Shown here: positions 9,300-17,472 of the stretch, in pieces
How the letters are laid out: each line of letters starts with the position of its first letter
Numbering within the stretch: position 1 is the first letter of the stretch
Source of the DNA: CAYNWT01 sp964450955
GTDB taxonomy: Bacteria; Planctomycetota; Planctomycetia; Planctomycetales; Planctomycetaceae
Direction of reading: 5' to 3'
Length of the DNA: 64,000 nucleotides
Assembly: GCA_964450955.1 (NCBI GenBank)
Contig: CAYVFI010000015.1
Location: 71,744 to 135,743, forward strand
Made by a program: the position numbers and the translations under genes
The notes under the pieces: model-generated
What the model was told of the DNA's origin: nothing
What the model saw: the letters and a program-made list of their open reading frames with translations, nothing else
Databases searched by the model: none

Positions 9300-10790
9300 A
9301 TGAATAATCGGCACGCGCAACTCCGCACTGTTCTACTCAGCACAATCGCTATTGTCGTTTTTGCCCCGATTGCCGGCTTCGCTGATGACTTCACGTACCG
9401 CGATCGCGAGGGCCAGACAGTTACTGTTGCAGCCAGACTGGTTGCGTCCGGACAAGGGCAGCATGTTCTTGAACTGTCGGATGGTGAATATCGAATCGTA
9501 CCGCAGGCGGCGGTCTCTCAACGTACGCCGAGTGATCCGCCGGAACCGTTGACTCCGGATGAAGTTGTTGAAAAGCTCAGCCAGCGATTTGGGGGACCGG
9601 AACGGTTCCGCGGCAAAGCCTACGGGCACTTCGTGGTCGGCCTGGTTCTTGACACCGGACTCTCAAAAACCGCCGAAGGCAGAGCTCAGGAATGCCTGCG
9701 CAAGGCGACGAAATTTCAAAGGGCCGTTGAGAAGAATTTCCTGTCCTTCACCAGACGGATGCGAATCAAAACCACGCCGCCAACACATCCGCTGGTTCTC
9801 ATCATTTTTGAAACCGACAAGGCGTTCGAGGCTTATCACCGGGAAGTCACTGGTGGAACCGGACTGTCAGCCGGTAACGTCGCCGGGTTCTACTCGCCGC
9901 TTAGTAACTGGCTGGTCATTCGCATGACCGAGTGCCTGACGTTTGATACGCCGCTACATGAAGCCATCCATCAACAGGTTTTCAATCAACACGTGCTGCA
10001 ACGGCTGGCTCCGACACCGGCGTGGTTCAACGAAGGTATCGCCACCGGCTTCGAAGGCAACGGCGATCAGATTAGCCGAGGCCCATCGAAGGTCAGCGTA
10101 CGATACTCGCGACTTGCCAATTCAGCACGCACCGTCAACTGGCCAATTTTAGTGAAAGACGACCGCGCGTTTCGTGGTGATGTTTTCGCGGGCGAAGCGT
10201 ACACGCATGCGTGGTGCATGCACTGGTTGCTGGTCACCCGGTACAAGAAGGAATACACACGATACGTCGAACGCATCGGTCAGGACGAACCACTTGCCGA
10301 ACACGATCCCAACCAGCGCCGCCAGGACATGGAAGAGATCTTCGGGAAGTCGGTCAAAGAATTGCAGGCTGAGTTCCCTCGCGCGTTGATGTCGGCCGTC
10401 AAACGCCAAAAACTCCCGGCGCCGAAAACGCGCCGCGTGGGCGAACTTAATCTGCAGTCAAATCTTGCTGACGTCAGTCTGGTCGGAGTAGCCGGCTCGC
10501 GCGGTCAGTTTGGAACAGAGGGTGCGATTCGAAATATCTCGCTCATCAGACCAATGACATTCCATGTCGTCGCGTTGACTGATTCGGGCATGTACGCTGA
10601 GTGGGTGATTCCAAACCTGGGAATCAATAAGCAGGTCTCTTTGAAACGGCAGACCGCCAGTAAACGGGTCCGCGGAGCTCGTGGCGGCCCCTCGCGTTCG
10701 TTCCGCCTTCAGGTGAATTCTGCCGCTCCTGATAGTCGAGACGCAAAACTCTGGGAAGCCGGTAACACTCCGACTCCCACAAAACGATAA
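9300..10790 (+). CDS. Secreted DUF1570 / peptidase MA-like zincin
   Basis: 496 aa with a signal peptide (hydrophobic 10-26, ending near FADD). After a short N-terminal region (about 30-75) comes the DUF1570-type metallopeptidase-like domain. The zinc motif HEAIH is at 220-224 and the candidate third ligand is Glu245 in WFNEGIATG, as in gluzincins of the peptidase MA-like group. The remainder is a β-rich C-terminal region. Likely a periplasmic or secreted protein; protease activity is inferred, not shown. The start was chosen for its signal peptide; the frame is open upstream to 8898 but overlaps the hairpin element there. Another secreted protease-like gene follows 81 bp downstream. Confidence 0.85.
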   Translation: MNNRHAQLRTVLLSTIAIVVFAPIAGFADDFTYRDREGQTVTVAARLVASGQGQHVLELSDGEYRIVPQAAVSQRTPSDPPEPLTPDEVVEKLSQRFGGPERFRGKAYGHFVVGLVLDTGLSKTAEGRAQECLRKATKFQRAVEKNFLSFTRRMRIKTTPPTHPLVLIIFETDKAFEAYHREVTGGTGLSAGNVAGFYSPLSNWLVIRMTECLTFDTPLHEAIHQQVFNQHVLQRLAPTPAWFNEGIATGFEGNGDQISRGPSKVSVRYSRLANSARTVNWPILVKDDRAFRGDVFAGEAYTHAWCMHWLLVTRYKKEYTRYVERIGQDEPLAEHDPNQRRQDMEEIFGKSVKELQAEFPRALMSAVKRQKLPAPKTRRVGELNLQSNLADVSLVGVAGSRGQFGTEGAIRNISLIRPMTFHVVALTDSGMYAEWVIPNLGINKQVSLKRQTASKRVRGARGGPSRSFRLQVNSAAPDSRDAKLWEAGNTPTPTKR

Positions 10791-10871
10791 TGTTATGCAA
10801 CTCTCCGGCCCAAAACCGAAGGGGCGGGGTTAAAACGGGCTACGCACTATTCATGTGAGATCGATTGTCAA

Positions 10872-12329
10872 ATGCCAAGACTCATCTGCCTGTTGTTGCC
10901 TGTTCTGTTCGCGGCCCCAAATCAAGCCGACGCGCGAGATTTCTTCCTTACGATCGGCGGTGGATACTCCCCGTCAGGTAACCAGGCGTCCATTGAGAAC
11001 AACGTTCTTTACTCACAGCGCGTTCTGGCCGGCAAACAGCTAAGCCGCAACGACGTCTACTTCGCAGACGGAATGGATACCGGCAAAGACGTGGAAGTGA
11101 TGGACCGGAACGCGGTTCCCAAAGCCAACCGACTCATGGCAGAATTTTTCGGTTCCAAAAGCAACCTTGGCCTCTCGTACCGCAACCACAAAGTCGCCAA
11201 CGTCCGCGGCGCTACGACTCCAAAGAACGTGCGAACATGGTTTTCAGAAGTCGGCGGAACCATGCAGGCCGGCGATCGGTTATTCATCTACGTGACGGCT
11301 CATGGCAGTGCGAGTCGAGATCGCAGCAACACACACGAAACCACCATCGCGATGTGGAACAGGTCGTCATTGAAGATGACGGAGTTTGTTGGATTGCTGG
11401 ACGGGCTTCCGAACGGTGTTGAAGTGGTCACGGTGATGGTTCAGTGCCACGCGGGCGGGTTCGCTCGGTTCATCTTTAACGGCGGCGACCCGAACCGCGG
11501 AGTGTCATCGCAAAAGCGAATCGGTTTCTTTGCTACCGTACACGATCGACAGGCAGCCGGATGTACTCCGGAAGTCGATGAAGCATCGTACGTCGAATAC
11601 AGCACCTACTTTTGGGCCGCGATGTCGGGTGTCGATCGAACCGGAAAAACAATCCAGCAACCCGACTACGACCACGACGGAAAAACTTCGTTTGAAGAAG
11701 CGCACGCCTACACGGTTCTCACAGCAAACACGATTGACCTGCCGCTGAAATCGTCCGGCGAATTTCTCACGAAGTACGGACGCTACGGCAAACGCGGCAG
11801 CAACCTGCTGACGGACGATTCATCGTACGCCGACGTCTTGGCCGTGGCGTCACCATCGCAGAAAGCGGTTCTGGAAGGATTGTCTGAACAACTTGAACTG
11901 ACCGGCGATAACCGTGTCATGACTGCCTTCGACAAGTCACGAAGCAACACCGGGCGGAACCGGGGCCGCGGCGGTTTTCGAGGTCGCCGGCAAGCATCGC
12001 CTGAGGCCACCATTCGAACTCGCATCGCTGCCGACCTGAAGAAGCGCTGGCCCGGTTTGGCGAATGTCATGAACCCGATTGCCGTGGAACTCATCACGTC
12101 GCGCAAGGACGAGTTCATTAAGGCTGTCGAAGGTCATTCGCAGTACGACGAGTACCGCAGGTTGGCCGACAAAGGCGTCAACGAAACGCAAAAAACGACC
12201 GTGAAGTACGAACGCTTCCTGCGCATGGTGGACAACGTCATCTTTGCCGAAAACCTGCGTCGCAGCGGTCAAACCAGGCTGGTTGAACAATACGAAGCCA
12301 TGGTCGCCGCCGAACGATCCACGTTTTGA
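10872..12329 (+). CDS. Secreted caspase-like (clan CD) cysteine peptidase with EF-hand-like loop
   Basis: 485 aa with an N-terminal signal peptide (cleavage near DARD, residue 22). A caspase/legumain-like fold is indicated by a β-strand ending in YVTAHGSA (candidate catalytic His144) and a second one ending in VMVQCHAGG (candidate Cys192), the His-Cys spacing typical of clan CD. Residues 265-276 read DYDHDGKTSFEE, an EF-hand-like calcium loop with Asp at positions 1, 3 and 5, Gly at 6 and Glu at 12. The C-terminal ~200 residues are basic and helical, with no recognised domain. It follows the DUF1570 zincin gene on the same strand and the two may form a unit. Its substrate is unknown. Confidence 0.75.
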   Translation: MPRLICLLLPVLFAAPNQADARDFFLTIGGGYSPSGNQASIENNVLYSQRVLAGKQLSRNDVYFADGMDTGKDVEVMDRNAVPKANRLMAEFFGSKSNLGLSYRNHKVANVRGATTPKNVRTWFSEVGGTMQAGDRLFIYVTAHGSASRDRSNTHETTIAMWNRSSLKMTEFVGLLDGLPNGVEVVTVMVQCHAGGFARFIFNGGDPNRGVSSQKRIGFFATVHDRQAAGCTPEVDEASYVEYSTYFWAAMSGVDRTGKTIQQPDYDHDGKTSFEEAHAYTVLTANTIDLPLKSSGEFLTKYGRYGKRGSNLLTDDSSYADVLAVASPSQKAVLEGLSEQLELTGDNRVMTAFDKSRSNTGRNRGRGGFRGRRQASPEATIRTRIAADLKKRWPGLANVMNPIAVELITSRKDEFIKAVEGHSQYDEYRRLADKGVNETQKTTVKYERFLRMVDNVIFAENLRRSGQTRLVEQYEAMVAAERSTF

Positions 12330-12356
12330 ACCACCGCGGCCAGGAGAAACAGTTCA

Positions 12357-13421
12357 TCACAGCACATCAATGATCGCTTCAATCGGGAAGTGATCACTGA
12401 ACCCTGCGTGCGTCTGTCGATCAAACTTCCGCGGCCGCCCTTTGCGCGTTGTCATGACTTCCGGTTTGTAAATCCGCGCGTGGGGTATTCCGGTGCCAAG
12501 GAATCGAATCTGCAGCCCCTGCAAACCAAAGTACAACCCGCGCGAGATGATAAACTGATCCAGCAGGTTCATCGTGTTCGTCGCGCCGGAGTAGTAGTAC
12601 GTGCCGTGGTCGGCTCGCGATAGTTGCGACCACATGCAGTTAAACAAGTACGCACGTTTGCCGGCGTAAGACTTGTAAGACGGCAAGCCTCCTCGCGACG
12701 GCTTGATGGGTTCCTCCAGATGATCCACTCCCTTGGACGCGCGTAGAAATTCCAGCACGCTGCGATCAAACGGTTCGTCATTGAAGTCGCCCATCAACAA
12801 GACGTTGCGGTTCCACTTTGTGTTAAGCAGCCCCATCGACACTTCGTCGTCGGGAAGGCTGAGATAGTCGGATCTATCGTACTTCAGCAAATCGTCAACG
12901 ATGCGGCCGCAGTGACTGGCCACCGTGAGACGGTACGCTTCCGTTTCGTATCGTCCAAGACTCCGCGATGGCCAGTGGTTCACCAGGACAACCAATTCTT
13001 CACCGTTCTCACGAACCCGCAAACGCACCTCAAAAATATCGCGTGTGGGAAACCGCAGGTGGACCAGATGTTCTTCCGGCCGATCGATGAGTTCGAACTT
13101 CTCAGTCGAATAAATCAACGACGTGTCGATACCGCGAATGTCCTGACTCTCAACATGCGCAAGCGCGTAGTCACAGCGCCCCGTGACGGCGATCAGTTGC
13201 TCAGCGACGTGTTCGTTTTCGATCTCGCAAATACCCAGCAAGTCCGGGCCTTCGCCAGCATGCATCGATCGAATGACCTGCCCCAGTGCCCCCAGTTTTT
13301 TGCGGAACGCAGTCCGGTCCCAACCGTTGGCCGGCGTGTATTCCAGATCGGCAGCGATCTCTGAGACCGTAATGTCAAAGAGGTTTTGCAGATTCCAAAA
13401 TGCGACTTTGAGTTCCGACAT
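12357..13421 (-). CDS. Endonuclease/exonuclease/phosphatase (EEP) family protein
   Basis: 354 aa of the EEP (DNase I-like) fold. Visible active-site motifs: FWNLQNLF near the N-terminus, GICEIEN with the metal-binding Glu, LVNHWPSR, GDFNDEP, and GFSDHFPIEA with the C-terminal Asp-His pair. Members cleave phosphodiesters in nucleic acids or phospho-groups in lipids and sugars; the substrate cannot be told from sequence. No signal peptide. The start was set at the ATG next to SELKVAFWN, preceded by a GGAA-type site; two upstream starts exist. It converges with the caspase-like gene, leaving 27 bp between the stop codons. Confidence 0.87.
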   Translation of the reverse strand: MSELKVAFWNLQNLFDITVSEIAADLEYTPANGWDRTAFRKKLGALGQVIRSMHAGEGPDLLGICEIENEHVAEQLIAVTGRCDYALAHVESQDIRGIDTSLIYSTEKFELIDRPEEHLVHLRFPTRDIFEVRLRVRENGEELVVLVNHWPSRSLGRYETEAYRLTVASHCGRIVDDLLKYDRSDYLSLPDDEVSMGLLNTKWNRNVLLMGDFNDEPFDRSVLEFLRASKGVDHLEEPIKPSRGGLPSYKSYAGKRAYLFNCMWSQLSRADHGTYYYSGATNTMNLLDQFIISRGLYFGLQGLQIRFLGTGIPHARIYKPEVMTTRKGRPRKFDRQTHAGFSDHFPIEAIIDVL

Positions 13422-13499
13422 TGGTTCCATCCATGAGGTCGGGTTGTGTTTTCGAACCGCAAACGAACGCACAAGACACGCACTCGTGGTTCCAAAAAA

Positions 13500-13889
13500 C
13501 TACGCTTCGAACGAGAACCGATCCGGCAACAACGCCGCCAGCGATGTCTCCCGCACGGCGCCTTCTTTTTCAGAATCGTCAATCAGAACCACAAGTTCAT
13601 CAGCGAACTCAGACAGGAATTGCCGGCACGCGCCGCACGGCGTTCCTCCTTCGGGTAACGACAACGCAAGCTTGACGAATGTCTTGTGTCCCGCCGCCAC
13701 CGCAGACGCCGCCGCAACACGCTCGGCACAAATTGTAAGCCCAAAAGATGCGTTCTCTACGTTGCAGCCCACAAACACGCCGCCCTTGTCCGTGAGAACC
13801 GCCGCACCGACTGCGAAGTTGGAATACGGCGCGTGAGCCTGAATGCGAACCTTGCGAGCGGCCGCGATGAGATCGGAATCAGTTGTCAT
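13500..13889 (-). CDS. cdd: Cytidine deaminase
   Basis: 129 aa, the usual size of the homotetrameric enzyme that converts cytidine and deoxycytidine to uridine and deoxyuridine. Zinc ligands and catalytic Glu are visible as CAER (C54, E56) and PCGACRQ (C85, C88), and NVENASFG is the substrate loop. The start codon overlaps the stop of the upstream nucleoside phosphorylase gene by 4 bp (ATGA), so the two are translationally coupled in a pyrimidine salvage operon. Confidence 0.95.
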   Translation of the reverse strand: MTTDSDLIAAARKVRIQAHAPYSNFAVGAAVLTDKGGVFVGCNVENASFGLTICAERVAAASAVAAGHKTFVKLALSLPEGGTPCGACRQFLSEFADELVVLIDDSEKEGAVRETSLAALLPDRFSFEA

Positions 13890-15172
13890 GATTGGCCTGT
13901 AATCCTCTCAGCAATCAAAGCTGTCGTTGTTGGTGCGGCATCGCCAATGGTAATCGCTATGCGAAGTCGGTCGGCTACGGTGTCTGGCCGATGCGCAAAT
14001 ACCCGCGCGAGTGGTTGGTTGGCTTCGACCCGTTCGCCAATCCGAACCAGCATCTCGATGCCCGTAGAATGATCAATCTTGTCTGACTTCGTCCGCCGGC
14101 CACCACCCAATTCGATAATCGCCAAGCCAATCTGTTCTGCATCGATTGCCGTCACGTATCCCGCCTGAAGGCTCACAACGTCGGATGCCGGAGCGATATC
14201 GAAATCAAAGTTAGTCGCCCCACCCTGCGCAGCGACCATCCGTTCGAACCGTTCCATCGCCGCGCCCGATGCGACAAGACCCTCCAGCATCGCCCGCGCA
14301 GCGTTGGCGTTCGCTTTGCCAGCTGACACCAGTAACTCTTCCGCCAACCGATAAGTCACTTCACGCAAGTCGTCGGCAACCGGTTCGCCGCGCAGAAACG
14401 CAAGGCACTCGTTAACTTCAACCGCGTTACCAACCATCCGTCCCAGCGGTTGGTTCATGTCCGTCAGTAGCGCCGTGGTCGGCAGGCCCATCCGAGCACC
14501 GGTATCACAAAGCGATCCAGCCAATCGCCGCGCGTCGTCAACCTTTTTCATAAACGCGCCGGTTCCGAACTTCACATCCAGCACGAGAGCGTCCAAAGAT
14601 TCGGCCAGCTTTTTACTCATGATGCTGCCGGTAATGAGTGGAACCGATGGAACCGTCGCTGTCACATCACGCAGTGCATAGAGTTTCCGATCCGCGGGCG
14701 CGAGTTCCTTTGACGCTCCCGTGATGACGCAGCCGACCTCCTGCACAACGGTTTGAAGTTCGGCTATCGATAAGTCGGTTCGGAATCCTGGAATCGATTC
14801 CAGTTTGTCCAACGTGCCGCCGGTCGGTCCAAGTCCGCGACCGGAAAGCATGGGAACTCGCAAATCACAGCACGCCAGCAATGGAGCCAGAACCAGCGAC
14901 GTCTTATCGCCAATGCCGCCCGTGGAATGCTTGTCGACAACCGGTCGGCCATCGTCAGTGTGCTGCAATCGCGTGCCCGAACGCAACATTTCATCTGTAA
15001 GGCTGGCGGTCTCAGCTGCGTCCATCCCCCGACAGAACACGGCCATGGTCCACGCTGCCATTTGGTAGTCGGGCAGAGATCCGGTGGCGAACTGTTGCAC
15101 AATCCAGGCGATTTGGTCGCCGGACAGCGGTTCTCCGTCCCGTTTTTGGGCGATAATTTCGACTGCGTTCAA
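13886..15172 (-). CDS. deoA: Thymidine / pyrimidine-nucleoside phosphorylase
   Basis: About 428 aa. It carries KHSTGGIGDKTSLVL, the phosphate-binding signature of the thymidine phosphorylase family, and AVEIIAQKRDG at the start. It catalyses phosphorolysis of (deoxy)pyrimidine nucleosides to the base and (deoxy)ribose-1-phosphate. Only TTG starts are available near the conserved N-terminus; the TTG at 15172, just before NAVEII, fits homologues best, while TTG at 15202 would add ten residues. Specificity (deoA versus pdp) is not certain. First gene of a two-gene unit with cdd. Confidence 0.9.
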   Translation of the reverse strand: MNAVEIIAQKRDGEPLSGDQIAWIVQQFATGSLPDYQMAAWTMAVFCRGMDAAETASLTDEMLRSGTRLQHTDDGRPVVDKHSTGGIGDKTSLVLAPLLACCDLRVPMLSGRGLGPTGGTLDKLESIPGFRTDLSIAELQTVVQEVGCVITGASKELAPADRKLYALRDVTATVPSVPLITGSIMSKKLAESLDALVLDVKFGTGAFMKKVDDARRLAGSLCDTGARMGLPTTALLTDMNQPLGRMVGNAVEVNECLAFLRGEPVADDLREVTYRLAEELLVSAGKANANAARAMLEGLVASGAAMERFERMVAAQGGATNFDFDIAPASDVVSLQAGYVTAIDAEQIGLAIIELGGGRRTKSDKIDHSTGIEMLVRIGERVEANQPLARVFAHRPDTVADRLRIAITIGDAAPTTTALIAERITGQS

Positions 15173-15511
15173 AGGGAGTGTTCCGCGAGTGTTTGCGGCC
15201 AAACAGTGGCCTACGCCGGGTTTTCTTTGAAAACGAGCGGGTTTGAGGAATAGAAATCGCGACTCTTCGCATCACATTAATAGCAGAAATGTGCGATCAC
15301 TCATCGTTGATCTTTCTGCTGGCCGATATTCAATGCTACTATCTTCGAACTTCGGGTCGTAACCCGAGTTCGCCGCCGACGTTGCGTTGAACATCCTCGG
15401 AGCAATCAGGCCCTCCTGATTTTGTCCGAACACCGTGCACCTTGCTGGTGTCACATCATTTTCCGCCCGGTAGCTCGGGCATCCCCTGCGTTTATTGGAG
15501 CAGCATTCGGA

Positions 15512-15748
15512 ATGGCTAAAGAAGCCGCAATTGAAATGGAAGGCCGCGTCGTCGAGGCCCTGGCAAACACTCAGTTCCGTGTCGAACTGGATCCGCCTAA
15601 CGGGCAGGACAAGGGCCATTTGGTTCTCGCACACGTCGCTGGAAAGATGCGCAAGCACTTCATTCGTATCGTCCCTGGTGACCGCGTTGTCGTCGAAGTA
15701 TCACCTTACGACCTCAACCGCGGACGAATCATCTACCGCGAACGCTAA
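15512..15748 (+). CDS. infA: Translation initiation factor IF-1
   Basis: 78 aa, a single S1/OB-fold protein. Visible features: KEAAIEMEGRVVEAL at the start, HVAGKMRKHFIRI and the ending GDRVVVEVSPYDLNRGRI. It binds the A site of the 30S subunit during initiation. Slightly longer than the usual 71-72 residues because of an insert after ELDPPNG. It stands alone, away from ribosomal-protein operons, with rnhA 126 bp downstream. Confidence 0.96.
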   Translation: MAKEAAIEMEGRVVEALANTQFRVELDPPNGQDKGHLVLAHVAGKMRKHFIRIVPGDRVVVEVSPYDLNRGRIIYRER

Positions 15749-15874
15749 GCGAACGGTCCGTTCGATTGGTATCCGGTGGTGGCGTGTCACGAATTGGCTG
15801 CTGCTGACCCGGTTGGATGTTTGTTGAAACCTGTGGCTTCGCTTTCCTTGTCGGAGCCTTTGACGGAGTGGGTC

Positions 15875-16348
15875 ATGGCAGACGAGTCATCTGAGGATCG
15901 GCCGTTCGTTCGGTTGTTCACCGATGGCGCGTGCAAAGGGAACCCGGGCCCCGGCGGGTGGGGATTCATCCTGCGCCATCCGGCCAGTGGCAAAGAGATC
16001 GAACAATCCGGCGGCCTGCCCGAAACAACCAACAATCAAATGGAACTCCAGGCAGTCATCTCGGGCCTGGGAACTTTAAAGCGTCCCAGCAAAGTCGAAG
16101 TGATCACCGACAGCACCTACGTCGCGAAGGGCTGTCAGGAATGGATGGTCGGCTGGAAGAAACGCAACTGGCAACGCAAAGAAGGCAAGCAGCTGAAGCC
16201 GGTCAAGAACGTCGAGTTCTGGAAAGAACTGGACGCGTTGCTGCAGGAACACACGGTGAGGTTCACCGTCGTGAAGGGCCACAGCGGTCACGCAGAAAAC
16301 GAACGCTGCGATGAACTGGCTGTCGAAGCGGCCGAACGCTTCCGGTAA
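15875..16348 (+). CDS. rnhA: Ribonuclease HI
   Basis: 157 aa. All four acidic catalytic residues are visible: D17 in FTDGACKGNPGPGGWG, E57 in NQMELQAV, D79 in ITDSTYV and D146 in ERCDELAV. A basic handle segment (WKKRNWQRKEGK) and the flexible-loop His in KGHSGHAEN are also present. It degrades RNA in RNA-DNA hybrids. The start ATG has a GGAG site 9 bases upstream; the open frame to 15776 upstream lacks similarity. Confidence 0.95.
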   Translation: MADESSEDRPFVRLFTDGACKGNPGPGGWGFILRHPASGKEIEQSGGLPETTNNQMELQAVISGLGTLKRPSKVEVITDSTYVAKGCQEWMVGWKKRNWQRKEGKQLKPVKNVEFWKELDALLQEHTVRFTVVKGHSGHAENERCDELAVEAAERFR

Positions 16349-16361
16349 CCGGATCAGATCG

Positions 16362-16691
16362 ATGGATCAAAATCCATACGAGGTCTCCACCGACGATCCG
16401 GCAACGAGAACCGTTTCACCTCGACTGCACTACGTTGTGCTGGCAATGACTCTCGTCTCAACAGCGAGAGCAATCTGGCTTTGGTAGACTCTGCATCCGG
16501 GGCCAGGTCACAAGACAATCAACATACAGGATGCGTTCTTCGTCTACTTCCGCACGAGCCTGGGCGCGGTTGCAGCCGTTGTTTGCCTGGTCGCATGGGT
16601 GTCGCTTTTGCTTTCTCCAAGTCCCAAAGTCGGCTACACCGTGACTGGATTTGCGGCGACGTGTTTTGTGCTATCGTTAATATTCCTGTGA
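16362..16691 (+). pseudogene. NPYE-type small membrane protein interrupted by an amber codon
   Basis: The reading frame starting MDQNPYEVSTDDP runs for 110 codons to a TGA at 16689-16691, broken only by one in-frame TAG at 16485-16487, directly after AIWLW. The second half is a clear membrane segment pair (SLGAVAAVVCLVAW and VTGFAATCFVLSLIFL). The NPYE start is the same as in the intact small membrane protein at 61299-61643. Either a nonsense mutation has killed the gene recently or there is a base error (TGG to TAG). Confidence 0.65.
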
Positions 16692-16730
16692 CCTGGAAAC
16701 GCACACTTGGCGGTTCTCTCTGGAAAAGAA

Positions 16731-17085
16731 ATGAACCTTACGGAACACCTCAAAGCCGTCATTGAGAAACTGGACGAGTGCGAGATCGAATATGCACTGT
16801 GCGGTGGGCTGGCGCTTGCTGGCGCTCAATGGGACTGACTTTAGATTGTCCGCCTCCGACTTTACGTCGGGGGTTTAACGGCTTCTGCACTACTGACCGG
16901 TTCGTAGTGCAAAAGCCGTGAACCCACCAATGTAAAATCGATGGCGAAGGGTAATGTCCGTGCCATTCGACTGGTGCTTGCGGTGGATGGTCTCTCGCGA
17001 TGGGCTCCGTCATCTAAAACGAATATCAGACCGCCCACAGGACAGAATTGATCTTGAGCAACTCGGAACCGAAACAGACGACTGA
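16731..17085 (+). pseudogene. Gutted nucleotidyltransferase-like gene
   Basis: 16731-16838 codes for MNLTEHLKAVIEKLDECE and then EYALCGGLALA, the typical start of small nucleotidyltransferase-fold proteins (AbiEii/MNT-like), then stops. 17020-17085 codes for a typical C-terminal end of such proteins, RPQDRIDLEQLGTETDD. The catalytic middle is lost and replaced by two REP-like hairpins (16854-16872 and 16871-16925). An inactive remnant; the role of the original protein is not known. Confidence 0.6.
16871..16925. repeat. Imperfect 22-bp inverted repeat inside the nucleotidyltransferase remnant
   Basis: Arms 16871-16893 and 16904-16925 (GGGTTTAACGGCTTCTGCAC... against its near-complement) with a 10-nt loop TGACCGGTTC. 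An adjoining smaller hairpin is at 16854-16872. This looks like an inserted REP/MITE-like element and sits where the coding middle of the gene is missing. Confidence 0.55.
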
Positions 17086-17104
17086 CTCAGCACCGGTTAT
17101 GGAC

Positions 17105-17209
17105 ATGAGTTCTGCAGCGATCACCGGGCGATTGCGACTCGTGGATGAACTCCTGGCACTCGGCAGGTCTTTGGGGAAAGCAAAGCCAGTCAATTCAGAT
17201 ACGCGCTGA
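17105..17209 (+). pseudogene. Truncated partner of the nucleotidyltransferase remnant
   Basis: A 34-codon frame, 19 bp after the remnant stop, reading SSAAITGRLRLVDELLALG and then RSLGKAKPV before a stop. This resembles the start of the small helical proteins commonly encoded directly behind nucleotidyltransferase-fold genes. The rest is not preserved in one frame up to 17472. Part of the same decayed cassette. Confidence 0.4.
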
Positions 17210-17472
17210 CCAGCACCACCAACTCATTCGTCGAACACCAGAATCGTGCAAACGCCAGTATTCAGGCCCAACGGACCGGACTTTCGCAAGCTCGTGGTGC
17301 AGCCCCACAAACCTCACGACATCCTGGCCAGAAACGACGCGCTCGCGTTAAAAACGGACTAATCCGTTAGGTCCAGGTCCGCTGTTTGGCTGGATTTGAA
17401 CACGCTTGCGACACACCCGCCAAAGCTGCCGAAGAAGATTATGCAGCGGTGTATCAACCTGGCGAGGCAGCA

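Noticed and set aside
16485..16487. TAG read as pyrrolysine
   Set aside because: A small membrane protein outside known Pyl families, with no sign of pyl genes; a nonsense mutation or base error is far simpler.
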